Positions 44,227 to 44,970 of a stretch of DNA of 44,970 nt are shown in pieces. The notes under the pieces were generated by a model, which saw only the letters and a program-made list of their open reading frames with translations, had not been told where the DNA came from and searched no databases. Origin of the DNA: Solobacterium sp. (GTDB lineage: Bacteria; Bacillota_I; Bacilli_A; Erysipelotrichales; Erysipelotrichaceae); contig JAFRMA010000073.1 of assembly GCA_017430925.1 (NCBI GenBank), forward strand, positions 1-44,970, read 5' to 3'. Position 1 is the stretch's first letter, and every line of letters begins with the position of its first letter. A program made the translations under genes and the position numbers.

Positions 44227-44466
44227 ATGAAACGGATTTTTACGAAAGCTGATGAAATGGAATTAGCAGTGAATTATAAAGCAGCCCGGAATGCCTTTGT
44301 ATTTTTAGAGGTTATGCTTGCCGTGTATTGCCTGATTTATCGCTTGAAAACAGGGGAATTACCCTGGGTTTGGCTGATCTTCATAGGTTCAGGCGTAGTA
44401 TTCTGGGGAACAAAATCGATAGAAACAAAACGTCTTACTGCCCCGGGAGATTCCGATGAAGAATAA
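44227..44466 (+). CDS. Small two-helix membrane protein, 79 aa
   Basis: 79 residues with a charged N-terminus (KADEMELAVNYKAAR), two hydrophobic helices (about 20-39 and 46-63) and a short acidic tail. The ATG at 44227 has GGGGG seven bases upstream. It overlaps the XRE regulator gene by 11 bases. The gene pair (membrane protein plus small XRE regulator) is a frequent Bacillota arrangement; function unknown. Confidence 0.72.
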   Translation: MKRIFTKADEMELAVNYKAARNAFVFLEVMLAVYCLIYRLKTGELPWVWLIFIGSGVVFWGTKSIETKRLTAPGDSDEE

Positions 44467-44656
44467 GATTAAGGAACTTCGAAAAAACAAGAACCTGAGA
44501 CAGGAAGATCTGGCAGGTATTCTCGGAGTCACCAGACAGACCATTATCGCGATAGAAAACAACAAATATGATCCGACACTGGAATTGGCGATGAAGATCT
44601 CAGAGTATTTCAACATGAGTGTGAATGAGATATTCCGGCTGGATCACGAATCATGA
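44456..44656 (+). CDS. XRE-family helix-turn-helix regulator, 66 aa
   Basis: 66-residue single-domain regulator: RQEDLAGILGVTRQTIIAIE at about 15-34 is the helix-turn-helix of the Cro/CI superfamily, YozG/YvaO-like. It lacks a ligand domain. It overlaps the upstream membrane protein gene, and probably represses the promoter at 44147-44199. Small membrane partners suggest it responds to membrane state. Confidence 0.9.
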   Translation: MKNKIKELRKNKNLRQEDLAGILGVTRQTIIAIENNKYDPTLELAMKISEYFNMSVNEIFRLDHES

Positions 44657-44673
44657 ACCGGGAGGGGTGAGTG

Positions 44674-44850
44674 ATGAGAAAAGTAACGATATATACTCGA
44701 TTTGCTGCTTCTGTTGGCGCGCTTGTTTCCTTGATTGTTGCAGGGGGAAAACTGGTTGGTCATAATTACAATATCGTTGTTGAATGCTTGATTATGCTGT
44801 CTTGCTTAGTGATACTATTCAGTATTACAGTTTATAATCTTTCAAAGTAA
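44674..44850 (+). CDS. Small two-helix membrane protein, 58 aa
   Basis: 58 residues: a basic start (MRKVTIYTR), a hydrophobic helix (about 10-27), a short polar turn (GHNYN) and a second helix (about 34-53). GGAGGGG lies ten bases before the ATG. Third gene of the XRE module, followed by a terminator. No family recognised. Confidence 0.65.
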   Translation: MRKVTIYTRFAASVGALVSLIVAGGKLVGHNYNIVVECLIMLSCLVILFSITVYNLSK

Positions 44851-44930
44851 AAGAATCAGGCAAACCTGCTAATGTATGTCAATGTTATTTTAACTGAAAT
44901 ACGAAAATCTATAAATCCACGACAAAAAGG

Positions 44931-44952
44931 CCAGATAATAGATCTGGTTTTT
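44931..44952 (+). terminator. Probable terminator of the XRE module
   Basis: Stem CCAGAT/ATCTGG with a five-base loop and TTTTT; upstream A residues can extend the pairing with the T-run. The stem is short, so it is only probable. Confidence 0.5.
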
Positions 44953-44970
44953 AAAACCAGTGCTGCTCAG

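Overview
The window reads as a low-to-medium GC Bacillota chromosome, probably an Erysipelotrichia-like anaerobe. Pointers are Gram-positive style ribosome binding sites (AGGAGG class), sigma-A promoters, CcpA-type cre sites, ATP-dependent PEP carboxykinase, and a tmRNA whose tag ends in SFAFAA, reminiscent of Mollicute tags ending in FAFA. The taxon is an inference. No insertion sequence, prophage, CRISPR array or tRNA was seen; the only RNA genes found are ssrA (tmRNA) and one candidate small RNA.

Layout. (1) 1-7420: housekeeping and sugar genes. These are the 5' part of pckA, an M24 peptidase, an rRNA uracil methyltransferase, a small membrane protein, and a reverse-strand trio of xylulokinase, DUF4867 protein and fucose-isomerase-like protein. 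(2) 7626-12530: a lipoprotein, a HExxH metalloprotease, a DUF1848 cysteine-rich protein, a GT39-like membrane glycosyltransferase and a Cof-type HAD phosphatase. (3) 12558-26435: the most interesting part. A FadR-type GntR regulator with its own promoter and operator is followed by a 578-base regulatory gap holding a candidate small RNA, two cre sites, a strong promoter and a palindromic operator. Ten co-directional genes come next: esterase, family 5 ABC importer (binding protein, two permeases, two ATPases), KdgK-like PfkB kinase, YtcJ-like amidohydrolase, 6-phosphogluconate dehydrogenase and type B carboxylesterase, closed by a terminator.

(4) 26512-43697: an almost unbroken forward run of small metabolic and lipid genes. 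It includes YdeI-like, DUF1905 and DUF1801 proteins, a lipoprotein phosphatase, GDPD phosphodiesterase, O-acetyltransferase, a small Cys-phosphatase, YhhN, lipid kinase, M18 and M28 peptidases, a UPF0158-GNAT fusion, aldo/keto reductase, a MoaF-like protein, nitroreductase, a beta-propeller lactonase and a PHP hydrolase. (5) 43687-44970: ssrA with its promoter and terminator, then a small membrane protein / XRE regulator / small membrane protein module behind a TGTAAA/TTTACA dyad.

How region 3 may work: an acylated or amidated sugar-acid conjugate would be imported, freed of ester or amide groups by two esterases and an amidohydrolase, phosphorylated by the PfkB kinase and fed to central metabolism, in part through oxidative decarboxylation by Gnd. 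The FadR-type repressor and CcpA would control it. The genes and sites are seen in the sequence; the substrate and the pathway are inference.
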